A stretch of DNA of 46,444 nucleotides, taken from contig NZ_JALLPO010000058.1 in the NCBI RefSeq assembly GCF_023276435.1, positions 1 to 46,444 of the forward strand, given 5' to 3'. The position numbers and the translations under genes are program-made. The DNA is from Sphaerisporangium perillae (GTDB lineage: Bacteria > Actinomycetota > Actinomycetes > Streptosporangiales > Streptosporangiaceae). Within the stretch, counting starts at the first letter, position 1; each line of letters opens with the position of its first letter. Under the pieces are notes generated by a model. The model did not search any database. It was not told the DNA's origin and saw nothing but the letters and a program-made list of their open reading frames with translations. Shown in pieces: positions 1-8,362 of this stretch.

Positions 1-307
1 CCGACGGAGTGCTCATCGAGTACAACCGATCGCAGACCTTCGCCGAGACCACCGCCACATCCATGGCCGTGCTGCTGCCGATGTAGTCCGCCTGCAACTC
101 ATCCAGATCGAACCCCGAACAGAACGTCCCACCCCGGCCACGCAGCACCAGGACGCGCAGCTCGGGGTCGGCGTCGACCTCGGTGATGATCTCGTCGAGA
201 CGCCTGAGAATCGGCAGCGTCACGCAGTTCTTCTTCCACGGGCGGTTGAGCCACACCCGCGCCACATTCCCATCACGCTCGAACTGGATCTCATCCTCAA
301 CCGACAC
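1..307 (-). CDS. Enoyl-CoA hydratase/isomerase, N-terminal part (cut by window edge)
   Basis: Translating the minus strand from a GTG at 307 gives about 102 residues of a crotonase-fold protein. They include LNRPWKKN near residue 20 and RGRGGTFCSGFDLDEL near residue 65, the segment that forms the CoA-binding and first oxyanion-hole part of the family. Such enzymes hydrate or isomerise enoyl-CoA in beta-oxidation in the cytoplasm. GGAGG lies 5 bases before the GTG. The C-terminal half is outside the window. It follows the acyl-CoA dehydrogenase on the same strand after an 86-base gap that holds a dyad operator, so it may have its own promoter. Substrate is unknown. Confidence 0.85.
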   Translation of the reverse strand, partial: MSVEDEIQFERDGNVARVWLNRPWKKNCVTLPILRRLDEIITEVDADPELRVLVLRGRGGTFCSGFDLDELQADYIGSSTAMDVAVVSAKVCDRLYSMSTPS

Positions 308-316
308 GATTCCTCC

Positions 317-336
317 TTGAACTGAATTCAGTACAG
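317..336. promoter_or_regulatory. Dyad operator, copy 1 (AACTGA-NN-TCAGTA)
   Basis: Contains the perfect 12-base palindrome ACTGAATTCAGT at 321-332, 13 bases before the GTG of the enoyl-CoA hydratase. The 14-base form AACTGA-AT-TCAGTA matches copies at 5003-5016 and 5086-5099. The 6-2-6 shape is common for TetR-family operators. The cognate regulator is not visible in the window. Confidence 0.6.
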
Positions 337-393
337 TTTTATGGGGCGTGTATCGCCCTTGTCAAGCCGCCGAGTTCGTCGTGACCTCGGACG

Positions 394-1515
394 TCAGGCC
401 GCGTCGAGGCCCAGCAGCCGGGCCAGGCGGGCCCGGTGGTCGTCGGCCGTGCCGAACAGCACCTCCGCCGAACGAGCGCGGCGCACGTAAAGGTGCGCGG
501 GGTGCTCCCAGGTGAAGCCGATGCCGCCGTGCATCTGCACGTACTCGGCGGTCGCCCGGCTGTACGCGCCCGAACAGACCACCTTCGCCGCGCTCGCCGC
601 CACAGGCGACTCCTCGGACGAGGCGGTGACGCATGCCGCCGCGTACGCCGCGGCCGAACGCGCCGCCTCGATCTCGACCAGCAGGTCGGCCAGCCGGTGC
701 TTGATCGCCTGAAACGAGCCGATCTGCCGGCCGAACTGACGGCGCTGCCGCACAAATGACACGGTCGCCTCCAGCGCGTGCGCGCTCCCGCCTACCTGCT
801 CGGCCGCCAGCGCCGCACGCCCGATGTCAAGCGCGCGCTCGGCGACCGCGGCGGCGCTCCCCGGCTCCCCGATCGGCAGGAGCGGGGTGTCCGCGAACGC
901 CACCAGCGCCTGCGGACGGGTGCCGTCCAGAACCGGCCTCGCCGTTCGGCTGAGGCCCTCCGCCTCGCGCTCGCACGCGAAGAGGGCGGCCCCCTCAGCG
1001 GTCCGCGCCGCGACGAGGATCACGTCGGCTCCGCACCCGTCGAGCACGAAGTCCGCCGTGCCGCTGCCCACCCACCCGCCCGGCCCAGGCTCGGCTCGCA
1101 CCCCGCCGTGGCCCTCGAAGCCCGCGACCGTCGCGGTGAGGGTGCCCGCGGCGATGCGGGGGAGATAGCGAGCGCAGGCTTCGCGGTCCCCGCTGAGCAA
1201 CAACGTGGAGGTCGCGAGTACGACGGTGGACAGCAGCGGCGCGCACAACAGCGCCCGCCCGGCCTCCTCGACGACCACCGCGAGCTCGGCGAACGAGTAA
1301 CCCGACCCGCCATACTCCTCCGGTATCGCCAGGCCCTGAACGCCGAGCTCCGTGGCCATGCGCGACCACAGTGCCTCGTCGTATCCCCGGCCCCCGGCCA
1401 TGTGCTTTCGCACGTCCTCCGGTGAGGAGGTCTCGGCAAGGAAGTCACGCAGGACCTCCCGTAGCTCCTTGCGCTCCTCGGTCTCGCCGAAGAGCGCCGG
1501 ATCGACGTCGAGCAT
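394..1515 (-). CDS. Acyl-CoA dehydrogenase
   Basis: 373 residues, normal length for the FAD-dependent acyl-CoA dehydrogenase family that makes the first alpha-beta double bond of acyl-CoA beta-oxidation. The N-terminal helical domain contains QGLAIPEEYGGSGYSFAELAVVVEEAGRA, and the C-terminal domain contains RQRRQFGRQIGSFQAIKHRLADL and the late motif YVQMHGGIGFTWEHPAHLYVRRA. There is no clear catalytic Glu in the GGxGFTWEHP loop beyond the usual E of WEHP, so substrate class is unsure; steroid or branched-acyl types look like this. Its ATG overlaps the TGA of the upstream transporter fusion (TGATG), implying translational coupling. Confidence 0.9.
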   Translation of the reverse strand: MLDVDPALFGETEERKELREVLRDFLAETSSPEDVRKHMAGGRGYDEALWSRMATELGVQGLAIPEEYGGSGYSFAELAVVVEEAGRALLCAPLLSTVVLATSTLLLSGDREACARYLPRIAAGTLTATVAGFEGHGGVRAEPGPGGWVGSGTADFVLDGCGADVILVAARTAEGAALFACEREAEGLSRTARPVLDGTRPQALVAFADTPLLPIGEPGSAAAVAERALDIGRAALAAEQVGGSAHALEATVSFVRQRRQFGRQIGSFQAIKHRLADLLVEIEAARSAAAYAAACVTASSEESPVAASAAKVVCSGAYSRATAEYVQMHGGIGFTWEHPAHLYVRRARSAEVLFGTADDHRARLARLLGLDAA

Positions 1516-4070
1516 CAGGCCTCCAGTTCGCTTACGTCGCGAGTGTTGAGCAGAGACGCGGCCTCCCCGCCGAAGTACGCCAGCTCCGCGCTCTCGGCGA
1601 ACGACGGGTCCGACGCCTCTCCACGGGCGGCCACCCGGCCCTCGTGCAGCACCACGACTTGGTGACAGGAGGTGAGCGCCCGGCTGAGCAGTTGCTCCAG
1701 GAGCACGATGGTCATCCCGTCGCGGGCGAGCTGGTTGATCCGGGCGTAGACCTCGTCGACCAGGGCCGGCGCCAGCCCGAGCGCGGGCTCGTCGAGGATC
1801 AGCACGTCCGGCCGGGCCATGAGAGCCCGTGCGACAGCCAGGATCTGCTGCTCTCCTCCGCTAAGCCCGGCCGCAGCGACCGAGAGGCGGCCGCGCAGCC
1901 GCTCCGGCAGCCATTCGGCGGTCTCGTCGAGGCGGGCGCGCAGGTCCGACCCCCGGATGCCGGCGGCGTATCCGGCCACTTCGAGGTTCTCCCGCAACGA
2001 CAGGGTCTTGAACAGGGCACGGCCCTCGGGGACGAGGCTGCCGCGGAATGGGCGCCCGTAATGCTCACCGACCCGCACCTGCCCTGACGACGGGCGCAGC
2101 GAGCCGTGGATGATCCTGCCGAGCGTGCTCTTGCCGGCGCCGTTCGCTCCGACGACACCGATGACCGCGCCCTTGCCAATGTCCAGGTCGACGCCGTGCA
2201 GGGCGGCGACACCACCGTAGTGGTGACCGACGTCGCGGACGGCGATGGCGACGGTATCGTCGCCGCGTGCCGGCAGCTCGGCCCGCGTGGCGATCGAGCC
2301 GAGGTACGACGACCGCACCTGCGGGTCCTGCAGAATGGCGCCCGGGTCGCCGGAACCGATCGGCTTGCCGAAGTCGAAGGCGACCACCCGGTCGGCGACC
2401 GCGAAGAGGTCGTCCAGAACGTGATCGATGATCACGACGGCGGTGCCCTGGGCACGCAGGCGGACGATCTGCTGGGCCGTCAGCCGCCGCTCTGTGGCGT
2501 CCAGGCCGCCGAACGGCTCGTCCATGATGAGCAGCTTCGGTTCCTCGGCCATCGCCCGGGCGAGATCCAGGCGCTTCTGCAGCCCGAACGGCAGTTCGGC
2601 CGGGTAGCGGTCGGCCACGTCGGCCAGGCCGGTCCGAGCGAGCAGCTCATCGGCCTGGGTGCGGTCTGCCACGCTGACCCGGCGTCTCGTACACAGCACG
2701 TTCTCCACGACCGTGAGCTCCGAGAAAATCTCCGCGTGCTGGAAGGTGCGGCCGATTCCCAGCCTGCGCCGTGCGGTGGCCCTTGTCCCCGTCAGCTTCG
2801 CGCCCGCGTAGTCCACCGCGCCGCTGATCCGTGCGCCGCCGATGAGGCCGGAGACGACGTTGACCAGCGTGGTCTTGCCGGCGCCGTTCGGCCCGATGAT
2901 GGCGAGCACCTCGCCGGGCCGTACGGCGAGCGACGCGCCCTCAAGGGCGTTCAGACCTCCGAACCGCACGGACAGGCCATCGACGACCAGCAACGGCGCC
3001 CGATCAGCAGTGGCAGGCCGGTCTGTCGCCGGGGCGGCGGAAGCGCCGTCCCCACTGTCGGCCGGCGCCGCGCTGACGTGATGCTCGCCATCGACGACGC
3101 GGGGTCCTCGCATTCGCAGCGACCTTCGCGACAGCGCGCCCACGAACGGCACCACCCCACCGGGCAGGAAGATCAGCACGGTGATCAGCAGGACGCCCTG
3201 CACCACCGGCTGCGGTACCGACACGGCGTCGGCCACCGTCGGGGCCCACGCCAGGTAGACACCTCCGACCACGGCGCCGACGACCGAGCCGACGCCGCCG
3301 AACACGCAGGCCGCGATGATGGTGACACCGAGGTTCAGCGAGAACGTGTCAGGGCTGACGAAGCCGGTGATCAGGCCGAGCAACACGCCGGCGAAGCCGG
3401 TGAACGCCGCGCTGACCGCGAACGACAGAGCGGTCTGCGCCTCGGGCGCGATTCCCACGGAACGGGCGACCAGCGGGTGTGCCTTGGCGGCGACCAGGCG
3501 CATGCGCAGAGCGGTCGACTTCGCGAACACCGCGATCGCGAACACGACCCCGGCCGCCAGGACTGCTAGATACTGGGCCTCGCTGCCGCCGCTGGGGATC
3601 GAGCCCAGGCCGAGCGCGCTGTCCAATTGGGACACCACCACACCCTGGTCGCCGCCGGTGACACTGGTCCACCGGTTGATCACCTCCAGCGACACCAGGC
3701 TGAACGCCAAGGTCAGCAGGGCGATGTAGAGCACCGAGAACCTGGCGCCGGCGTAGCCGAGGAACGCGCCCAGCAGGCCGCTCGACGCCACCGCCCCGAG
3801 GATCGCCAACTCCAGCGGCCACTGGTGCCCGCTGCCGTACGCCGCGAAGTAGGCACCCACGGCGAAGAAGGCGGGGTGGCCGACCGACCACACTCCCGAC
3901 CAGCCGGCGAGCAGGCCGACAGACAGGACCACGATCGCGTAGACCGCGGCGAGCGCGACCGAATACGCCTGGTAGGCCGGGATCGCCGCGGAGTGCATCA
4001 GCGCGATGAGCACGAGCCCGACGACAGGGCCCAGCGAGGCCTTCGCCAGATTCGAGCGGGTGAATACCAT
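1515..4070 (-). CDS. Fused branched-chain-type ABC transporter: LivM permease + LivG ATPase + LivF ATPase
   Basis: An 851-residue protein holding three subunits of a HAAT-family importer. Residues 1 to about 315 are a LivM-like permease with about 8-10 hydrophobic segments. Residues about 360-595 are a LivG-like ATPase with Walker A GPNGAGKTT, the variant signature LPFGLQKRLDLARA and Walker B LLIMDEP. Residues about 610-850 are a LivF-like ATPase with Walker A GANGAGKST, signature LSGGEQQILAVARAL and Walker B VLILDEP. LivM-LivG fusions are known in actinobacteria; carrying LivF as well puts the whole inner half of the transporter in one chain. The start ATG follows GAGGAG just after the livH stop. 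No periplasmic binding protein is in the window. Given the neighbours, the substrate may be a carboxylate or acyl compound and not an amino acid. Confidence 0.9.
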   Translation of the reverse strand: MVFTRSNLAKASLGPVVGLVLIALMHSAAIPAYQAYSVALAAVYAIVVLSVGLLAGWSGVWSVGHPAFFAVGAYFAAYGSGHQWPLELAILGAVASSGLLGAFLGYAGARFSVLYIALLTLAFSLVSLEVINRWTSVTGGDQGVVVSQLDSALGLGSIPSGGSEAQYLAVLAAGVVFAIAVFAKSTALRMRLVAAKAHPLVARSVGIAPEAQTALSFAVSAAFTGFAGVLLGLITGFVSPDTFSLNLGVTIIAACVFGGVGSVVGAVVGGVYLAWAPTVADAVSVPQPVVQGVLLITVLIFLPGGVVPFVGALSRRSLRMRGPRVVDGEHHVSAAPADSGDGASAAPATDRPATADRAPLLVVDGLSVRFGGLNALEGASLAVRPGEVLAIIGPNGAGKTTLVNVVSGLIGGARISGAVDYAGAKLTGTRATARRRLGIGRTFQHAEIFSELTVVENVLCTRRRVSVADRTQADELLARTGLADVADRYPAELPFGLQKRLDLARAMAEEPKLLIMDEPFGGLDATERRLTAQQIVRLRAQGTAVVIIDHVLDDLFAVADRVVAFDFGKPIGSGDPGAILQDPQVRSSYLGSIATRAELPARGDDTVAIAVRDVGHHYGGVAALHGVDLDIGKGAVIGVVGANGAGKSTLGRIIHGSLRPSSGQVRVGEHYGRPFRGSLVPEGRALFKTLSLRENLEVAGYAAGIRGSDLRARLDETAEWLPERLRGRLSVAAAGLSGGEQQILAVARALMARPDVLILDEPALGLAPALVDEVYARINQLARDGMTIVLLEQLLSRALTSCHQVVVLHEGRVAARGEASDPSFAESAELAYFGGEAASLLNTRDVSELEA

Positions 4071-4080
4071 GTGCTGCTCC

Positions 4081-4980
4081 TCAGACCCGCTGGAATGTGC
4101 GCGTGCCGAACAGGCCCTGCGGGCGGATCAGCAACACGAGGACGGTGAAAGAGAACACGAAGGTGTCGCGGAAACTGGCCGAGACATAGCTGGCCGCGAT
4201 GTTCTCCAGCACCCCCACGGTCAGCCCCCCGATGACGGCGCCGTACATGCTCGTGAGGCCGCCGAGGAAGATGCCTGCGAAGGCGCGGAACAGCGGTGCG
4301 GCCAGCACCGTGGGAGCCAGCCCTGACCTGGGCGCGTAGAGGCAGGCGGCGAGGGCGGCCAGGGCGAGGCCGAGCGCCCACGCGATCCGTGCGACGCGTT
4401 GCGCGTTGATGCCGATGATCTTGGCGGTGTCGGCGGACTCTGCGACGGCCCGCATCGCCGATCCCAGCGTGGTCCGGCTGAACAGGAAGGCGACCGCCGC
4501 CATCGCCACCGCGGCGATGCCGATGGTCAGCAGGCTCTGTGCCGGCAGCGCCGCGTCACCCCACCGGACGGTCCCGTTCACCAGGCTGGGAAAGGTCCGG
4601 GGCTGGGTGCCCCACACCGAGTTGACCACGCTCTCGGCGATGAGCGAGACGCCCATGGTCACCACCAGCGCGGAGAACAATTGGCCCTGGCCGAGCGGCC
4701 GGATCACCGCCTCCCGGACGATCACTCCTGCCAGCGCGGTCACGGCGATCGCGGCGATCACGCTGACCACCATCGCGACACCGTCGTCGCGGAAAGTGAT
4801 CGCGACGTACAAACCCAGCGTGGCCAGGCTGGTGATGGCGAAATTCACCACGTCCGTCGCGCGATAGATGATCACGAGGCCGAGGCCCATCAGGCCGTAG
4901 ATCGCGCCGCTGGCGACGCCGCTCACCAGGACGAGCAGTAACTGATCCACTTCGACTGTCACCCCTCGCGGGCCGCTCAC
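4081..4980 (-). CDS. Branched-chain-type ABC transporter permease, LivH-like
   Basis: Up to 299 residues with about 8 membrane segments. The start of the membrane part, GVASGAIYGLMGLGLVIIYRATDVVNFA, is characteristic of LivH. It pairs with the LivM domain of the next gene to form the channel of the importer. The furthest GTG start is at 4980; GTG at 4962 and at 4950 are in frame, and the one at 4950 has GAGGGG about 11 bases upstream, so the true N-terminus may be 10 residues shorter. Only 10 bases separate it from the fused transporter gene, so the two are one operon. A copy of the block's dyad operator lies at 5003-5016, just upstream. Confidence 0.88.
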   Translation of the reverse strand: MSGPRGVTVEVDQLLLVLVSGVASGAIYGLMGLGLVIIYRATDVVNFAITSLATLGLYVAITFRDDGVAMVVSVIAAIAVTALAGVIVREAVIRPLGQGQLFSALVVTMGVSLIAESVVNSVWGTQPRTFPSLVNGTVRWGDAALPAQSLLTIGIAAVAMAAVAFLFSRTTLGSAMRAVAESADTAKIIGINAQRVARIAWALGLALAALAACLYAPRSGLAPTVLAAPLFRAFAGIFLGGLTSMYGAVIGGLTVGVLENIAASYVSASFRDTFVFSFTVLVLLIRPQGLFGTRTFQRV

Positions 4981-5002
4981 GCGCCAACGCGCCCAGCCCT
5001 TT

Positions 5003-5016
5003 AATTGAACTCAGTT
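5003..5016 (-). promoter_or_regulatory. Dyad operator, copy 2, upstream of livH
   Basis: On the minus strand it reads AACTGA-GT-TCAATT, the same 6-2-6 arrangement as copies 1 and 3. It lies 23 bases before the furthest livH start, where a repressor would block the livH / livMGF / acyl-CoA dehydrogenase transcript. Confidence 0.55.
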
Positions 5017-5085
5017 CGAAGACTCTAGATGACGGACCCGCCACCAGCAAGAGGTCGCCGGCCGGGCTCCAGCCGCCGGTTCTTG

Positions 5086-5099
5086 AACTGATTTCAGTT
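5086..5099 (+). promoter_or_regulatory. Dyad operator, copy 3, upstream of the alcohol dehydrogenase
   Basis: AACTGA-TT-TCAGTT, a perfect 6-2-6 inverted repeat. It ends 4 bases before a TATCCT -10-like hexamer (5103-5108), so a bound repressor would cover the promoter. It faces copy 2 in the divergent region. Confidence 0.6.
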
Positions 5100-5102
5100 T
5101 GC

Positions 5103-5186
5103 TATCCTGTCGCCATGCCGGTGTCGACCATCACAGATCGGGCAGAAGCCGCGATCCGCCTCATGACCAACCGGATGGCGCAGTGA
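5103..5186 (+). promoter_or_regulatory. Probable leaderless promoter and 23-codon leader ORF coupled to the dehydrogenase
   Basis: TATCCT (5103-5108) fits the TANNNT -10 pattern and is followed after 6 bases by ATG at 5115. This is the spacing seen for leaderless actinobacterial mRNAs. The ATG opens MPVSTITDRAEAAIRLMTNRMAQ, ending with TGA at 5184-5186 that overlaps the GTG (5183) of the dehydrogenase. No Shine-Dalgarno is seen before either start, so re-initiation after the leader peptide may be how the dehydrogenase is translated. The peptide has no recognised family. Confidence 0.4.
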
Positions 5187-6223
5187 GAGCGCTCCGGCTG
5201 CCGAGTTGGGGCCGCCCACCCGTCCTCACCGACATCGACCAGCCGACCCCGCGAGGCTACGAGGTCCTCCTGCGGGTGGAAGCCGCCGGGCTGTGCCACT
5301 CCGACCTGCACGTCCTCGACGCCGGTCCGGGCGACATGCCCTTCCCGGCGCCGTTCACCCTCGGCCACGAGGTCGCCGGCCGGGTCGCGGCCGTGGGCCC
5401 GGCCGTCACCGAGATCGCGGCCGGCGACCGGGTCGTGGTGTACGGCCCCTGGGGCTGCGGTGAATGCCGACGCTGCTCGGCGGGCCGGGAGAACTACTGC
5501 GACCGCAGAGCCGAGCTGTCGTGGGCCGGGATGGGACTGGGCCGCGACGGCGGGATGGCCGACTACGTCCTCGTACCGTCGACCCGCTACCTCGAGCCGA
5601 TCGGCGAGTTGGATCCCGTGCAGGCCGCGCCGCTGTCGGACGCCGGTCTGACGCCCTACCACGCCATCCAGCAGTGCCGGGCGGCCTTGGGCGACGGATC
5701 GACGGTCGCCGTCATCGGGGTCGGCGGCCTCGGGCACCTGGCCATCCAGATCCTGCGCGCGTTGACGCCGAGCCGGGTGTTCGCCGTCGACGTGCGCGAG
5801 GAGGCTCTCGCCGTCGCCGACAGATGCGGAGCCCACCTGAGCACCCGCGCTTCGGCGGATACGGGCCGCATCCTGCGAACGGCGAGCGGTGGGTACGGCG
5901 TTGATGTCGTACTCGACTTCGCGGGAACCAGCTCAACGCTCGACCTGGCCGCCAGGTGCCTCCGTGCCAACGGTGAGCTCGTGGTCATCGGCAGCGGAGG
6001 CGGGCAGCTGACCGTCCGCAAACCAGGCCCGCTCCCCCAGGGCGGCAGGATCTCGCTGCCCTTCTGGGGCACCCGCCCCGAACTCGCCGAGGTGATCTCG
6101 CTCGCCCGTTCCGGCGCGCTCCGCGTCGAGGTCGAGCGGTTCCCGCTGTCCGCCGCCCATGAAGCGATGACCCGGCTGCGCGCCGGAGATCTCAAGGGAC
6201 GCGCTGTGCTGACGCCCGATTGA
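5183..6223 (+). CDS. Zinc-dependent alcohol dehydrogenase (MDR family)
   Basis: 346 residues from GTG 5183. Catalytic zinc ligands are visible as C38 in GLCHSDLH and H62-E63 in GHE. The structural zinc cluster is C92, C95, C98, C106 (CGECRRC...C). The Rossmann fold shows GVGGLGHLAIQ. Members oxidise alcohols to aldehydes with NAD(P)+ in the cytoplasm. An in-frame start further upstream would run through non-protein-like sequence, so GTG 5183, overlapping the leader ORF, is preferred. It is divergent from livH and shares the dyad operator, suggesting a role in the same acyl or alcohol pathway. Substrate is not predictable. Confidence 0.9.
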   Translation: MRALRLPSWGRPPVLTDIDQPTPRGYEVLLRVEAAGLCHSDLHVLDAGPGDMPFPAPFTLGHEVAGRVAAVGPAVTEIAAGDRVVVYGPWGCGECRRCSAGRENYCDRRAELSWAGMGLGRDGGMADYVLVPSTRYLEPIGELDPVQAAPLSDAGLTPYHAIQQCRAALGDGSTVAVIGVGGLGHLAIQILRALTPSRVFAVDVREEALAVADRCGAHLSTRASADTGRILRTASGGYGVDVVLDFAGTSSTLDLAARCLRANGELVVIGSGGGQLTVRKPGPLPQGGRISLPFWGTRPELAEVISLARSGALRVEVERFPLSAAHEAMTRLRAGDLKGRAVLTPD

Positions 6224-6272
6224 TTCTGTCGCCTGCGCCGACCCAGCGCGAGGATGCCATTGATCCTTCCGG

Positions 6273-6515
6273 TCAGCCTGCGGCGATGCAGAAGAAGTGG
6301 CCTTCGGGGTCGGCGAAGACCGTCCACTGGTCCTCGCCGGGCTGGAACTCGGGCCTGGTCGCGCCGAGTGCCAGCAGTTCCTTGGTCACGACATCCAGGT
6401 CGGCGACCTTGAAGTCGAGGTGGGCATGCTTGGCCGTGTCGGGCCATCCCGGCCCCTGGTAGCCGTTGACCCGTTGGGAGGCGAGCTGGATCGGGCCGTC
6501 GCCGAGGTAGGCGTC
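6273..6515 (-). pseudogene. VOC (glyoxalase/bleomycin-resistance fold) protein, C-terminal relic
   Basis: The minus strand encodes YLGDGPIQLASQRVNG, then a segment with HAHLDFKVADLDVVTKEL and DQWTVFADPEGHFFCIAAG before the stop. That is the second half of a VOC-fold protein, with the metal-binding His of HLDF and the typical DPEGHFFC end. Upstream of about 6515 the homology stops and plus-strand ABC ATPase sequence begins, so the first half is lost and no start codon remains. Confidence 0.7.
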
Positions 6516-6735
6516 CAAGGCAGACAGGGCGCAGGTCCGCGAGGCGCTCGATCGCGTGGGGCTGGCCGCACGGGCCAGGGAGCGGTTCGGCACCCTGTCC
6601 GGCGGCCGGCGCCAGCGTGTACTGCTGGCCCGCGCCATCGCCGCCCAGCCTCGGCTGCTTCTGCTGGACGAACCGTTCAACGGCGTCGACGCGGTCAGCC
6701 AGCACGCGCTCCTTTCGGCGATGGCCGCGACCTGA
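6511..6735 (+). pseudogene. ABC transporter ATPase fragment (metal-import type)
   Basis: The plus frame beginning after a TAG at 6508 encodes [16 protein letters not shown], then [19 protein letters not shown] and [20 protein letters not shown], ending at TGA 6733. This is the signature-to-Walker B part of an ATPase resembling ZnuC/MntB types. The Walker A half and the C-terminus are missing. It abuts the VOC relic on the other strand, marking a rearrangement point. Confidence 0.75.
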
Positions 6736-7183
6736 CCGTCGACGCGCTGGCCGGTAGGTGGACCCTGCCCAGCCAGGACGCCGGGAACCTGGTCATGGTC
6801 AACCTGACCACGACGTCCCCGTACAACCCCGAGGCCGGCTCGACGTTCGGCGTGCACGTCCGGGTGAACGGGGCGTCTCGGCCCAGCTCACGCCGGTGGG
6901 TGAAGAGCCGCTGTACGAGGTCGGCGAGCAACTTCTCGCCTTCGACCAGGTCACTACGCCGAGGCTGACGGGTGTGCGTGGGGAGCAGGTCGCTGATCTC
7001 CTTGCTGCGGAATTCCAGCCGAACCCCCCATCGCGCACGTGGCCGACCACACCCGATGACGATCACGTACACCGACCTGCCCCGCCCGAGGTCAGTGGCA
7101 GGGTAAGGGGCGCCGGAGGTGGCCTCCAGGCTCACTCCTGGACACTGTTCAGGAACGGTAGGGCCCTGGGGCGCGCTACGGCC
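6736..7183. other. Stretch without a recognisable gene
   Basis: About 450 bases between the ABC fragment and the molybdenum enzyme. Open frames exist on both strands but none has a start with a ribosome site, a family motif or consistent codon bias. The minus strand contains RSKEISDLLPTHTRQPRRSD and the plus strand RWTLPSQDAGNLVMVNL, which may be pieces of decayed genes I cannot name. Confidence 0.4.
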
Positions 7184-8305
7184 TCAGGGTGTGGATTCGA
7201 CTCGGATGGGGTGGGACAGCACCGGGTGGTAGAGGTAGCCGAGGTCGTTCCATGGAACGGTGTCCGGCTGCGTACGGCCTTGGTCATCGGTGGCGCGTAC
7301 CTGGAGGATGTGATCGCCGGGCTCGGGATCCCAGCTGAACTGCCAGCGTACCCACGCTCCTGGTATCCGCGGCGGAGCCAGGGAAGCCTCCTGCCAGGAG
7401 CCCTCGTCGATGCGGTATTCGACCGCCGTGACCCGGCTCTCTCCCGCGAACGCACGCCCCCGGATGACTTGCGGTACCGGCCGGAGCCGTGCCGGCCAGG
7501 ACAGCTCCACCAGGCTCGCGACCGGTATACCGCTGATCGGCATACCGGGTGAGGGTGCCTGCGGAGGGTAGTCCGGGCCGATCAGCACGTAGTCTTCGGT
7601 GTTCCATGGAACGTGCAGTGGCTGGTCGGAGACTTCGATCCGCCCCACCCACTTGATGCTGGCCGCACCGAGCCATCCGGACACGACGATCCGAGCCGGG
7701 TACCCGTGATCGGGTGGCAGCGTCTCACCGTTCATGACCAGCGCGAGTATGGTGTCGTCGGCGAGCGCCTTGGCCAGCGGCATGGGGCGGCGAGCGTGGA
7801 TCTCGTCGAGTGCTTCGGGCATGACCTCGCACGCCCCCGGGGTGATCCCGGCCGGTTCGAGCAGGTCCCGCAAGCGGACGCCGGTCCATTCGGCGGTGCC
7901 GATCGCGCCGCGCCCCCACTGGGTGCCCGCGAACGTGCGTCCGCACTCCTCGCCGAACAGGCTACGGCGGTTACCGGCGCACTCGATCGTGCGGATCACC
8001 GATACCCAAGGAAAGCGATCCCACAGATCGGCGTAGGTGTAGGCGATCGGCTCGCGTACCCCGCTTCCTTCGATCCGGAGCGACCATCTCGCCGCGTCCA
8101 GATGGGGAGTGGGCGCGTGGCTGCGGAGGAAGAAACGGTCGATCGGGGTGAGGTAGCCAGGCATGCGGTCCGGGCGGACCCCATAGTCCAGTCCGGTCCC
8201 GACGTCCTCCATGAGTTCGGAGGGCGTTGGTTTGACGACTTCGCGTTTCCGGACCTCCTCAAGTGAGGGGTGCTCGGAGTCGCTTCCGCCTAGAGGACCA
8301 CTCAT
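7184..8305 (-). CDS. Sulfite-oxidase-family molybdenum enzyme
   Basis: 373 residues from ATG 8305, chosen because AGGAGG lies 8 bases upstream; longer starts lack this. The oxidoreductase molybdopterin domain spans about residues 50-240. It has the Mo-ligand Cys at C109 in RTIECAGNRRS and the cofactor-binding segment GYPARIVVSGWLGAASIKWV. A Mo-co dimerisation domain follows (about 260-370: RVTAVEYRIDEGSW, GDHILQVRATDDQGRTQ). No heme domain, signal peptide or Tat motif is present, so it is probably cytoplasmic and uses an unknown acceptor. Substrate could be sulfite or another small oxyanion. It is divergent from the DUF202 gene with 57 bases between starts. Confidence 0.88.
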   Translation of the reverse strand: MSGPLGGSDSEHPSLEEVRKREVVKPTPSELMEDVGTGLDYGVRPDRMPGYLTPIDRFFLRSHAPTPHLDAARWSLRIEGSGVREPIAYTYADLWDRFPWVSVIRTIECAGNRRSLFGEECGRTFAGTQWGRGAIGTAEWTGVRLRDLLEPAGITPGACEVMPEALDEIHARRPMPLAKALADDTILALVMNGETLPPDHGYPARIVVSGWLGAASIKWVGRIEVSDQPLHVPWNTEDYVLIGPDYPPQAPSPGMPISGIPVASLVELSWPARLRPVPQVIRGRAFAGESRVTAVEYRIDEGSWQEASLAPPRIPGAWVRWQFSWDPEPGDHILQVRATDDQGRTQPDTVPWNDLGYLYHPVLSHPIRVESTP

Positions 8306-8362
8306 GTGTGTCGCCTCCTGCGGCCGGCTTGAGCCTTCCAGGAGGCCCTCAACTGGCATAAC

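Noticed and set aside
2106..3569. A 487-codon plus-strand open frame, and similar long frames at 32327-33877, 11101-12060, 12293-14332 and 24099-25229
   Set aside because: Shadows of well-identified genes on the other strand; composition is His/Arg/Asp/Gly-rich and motif-free.
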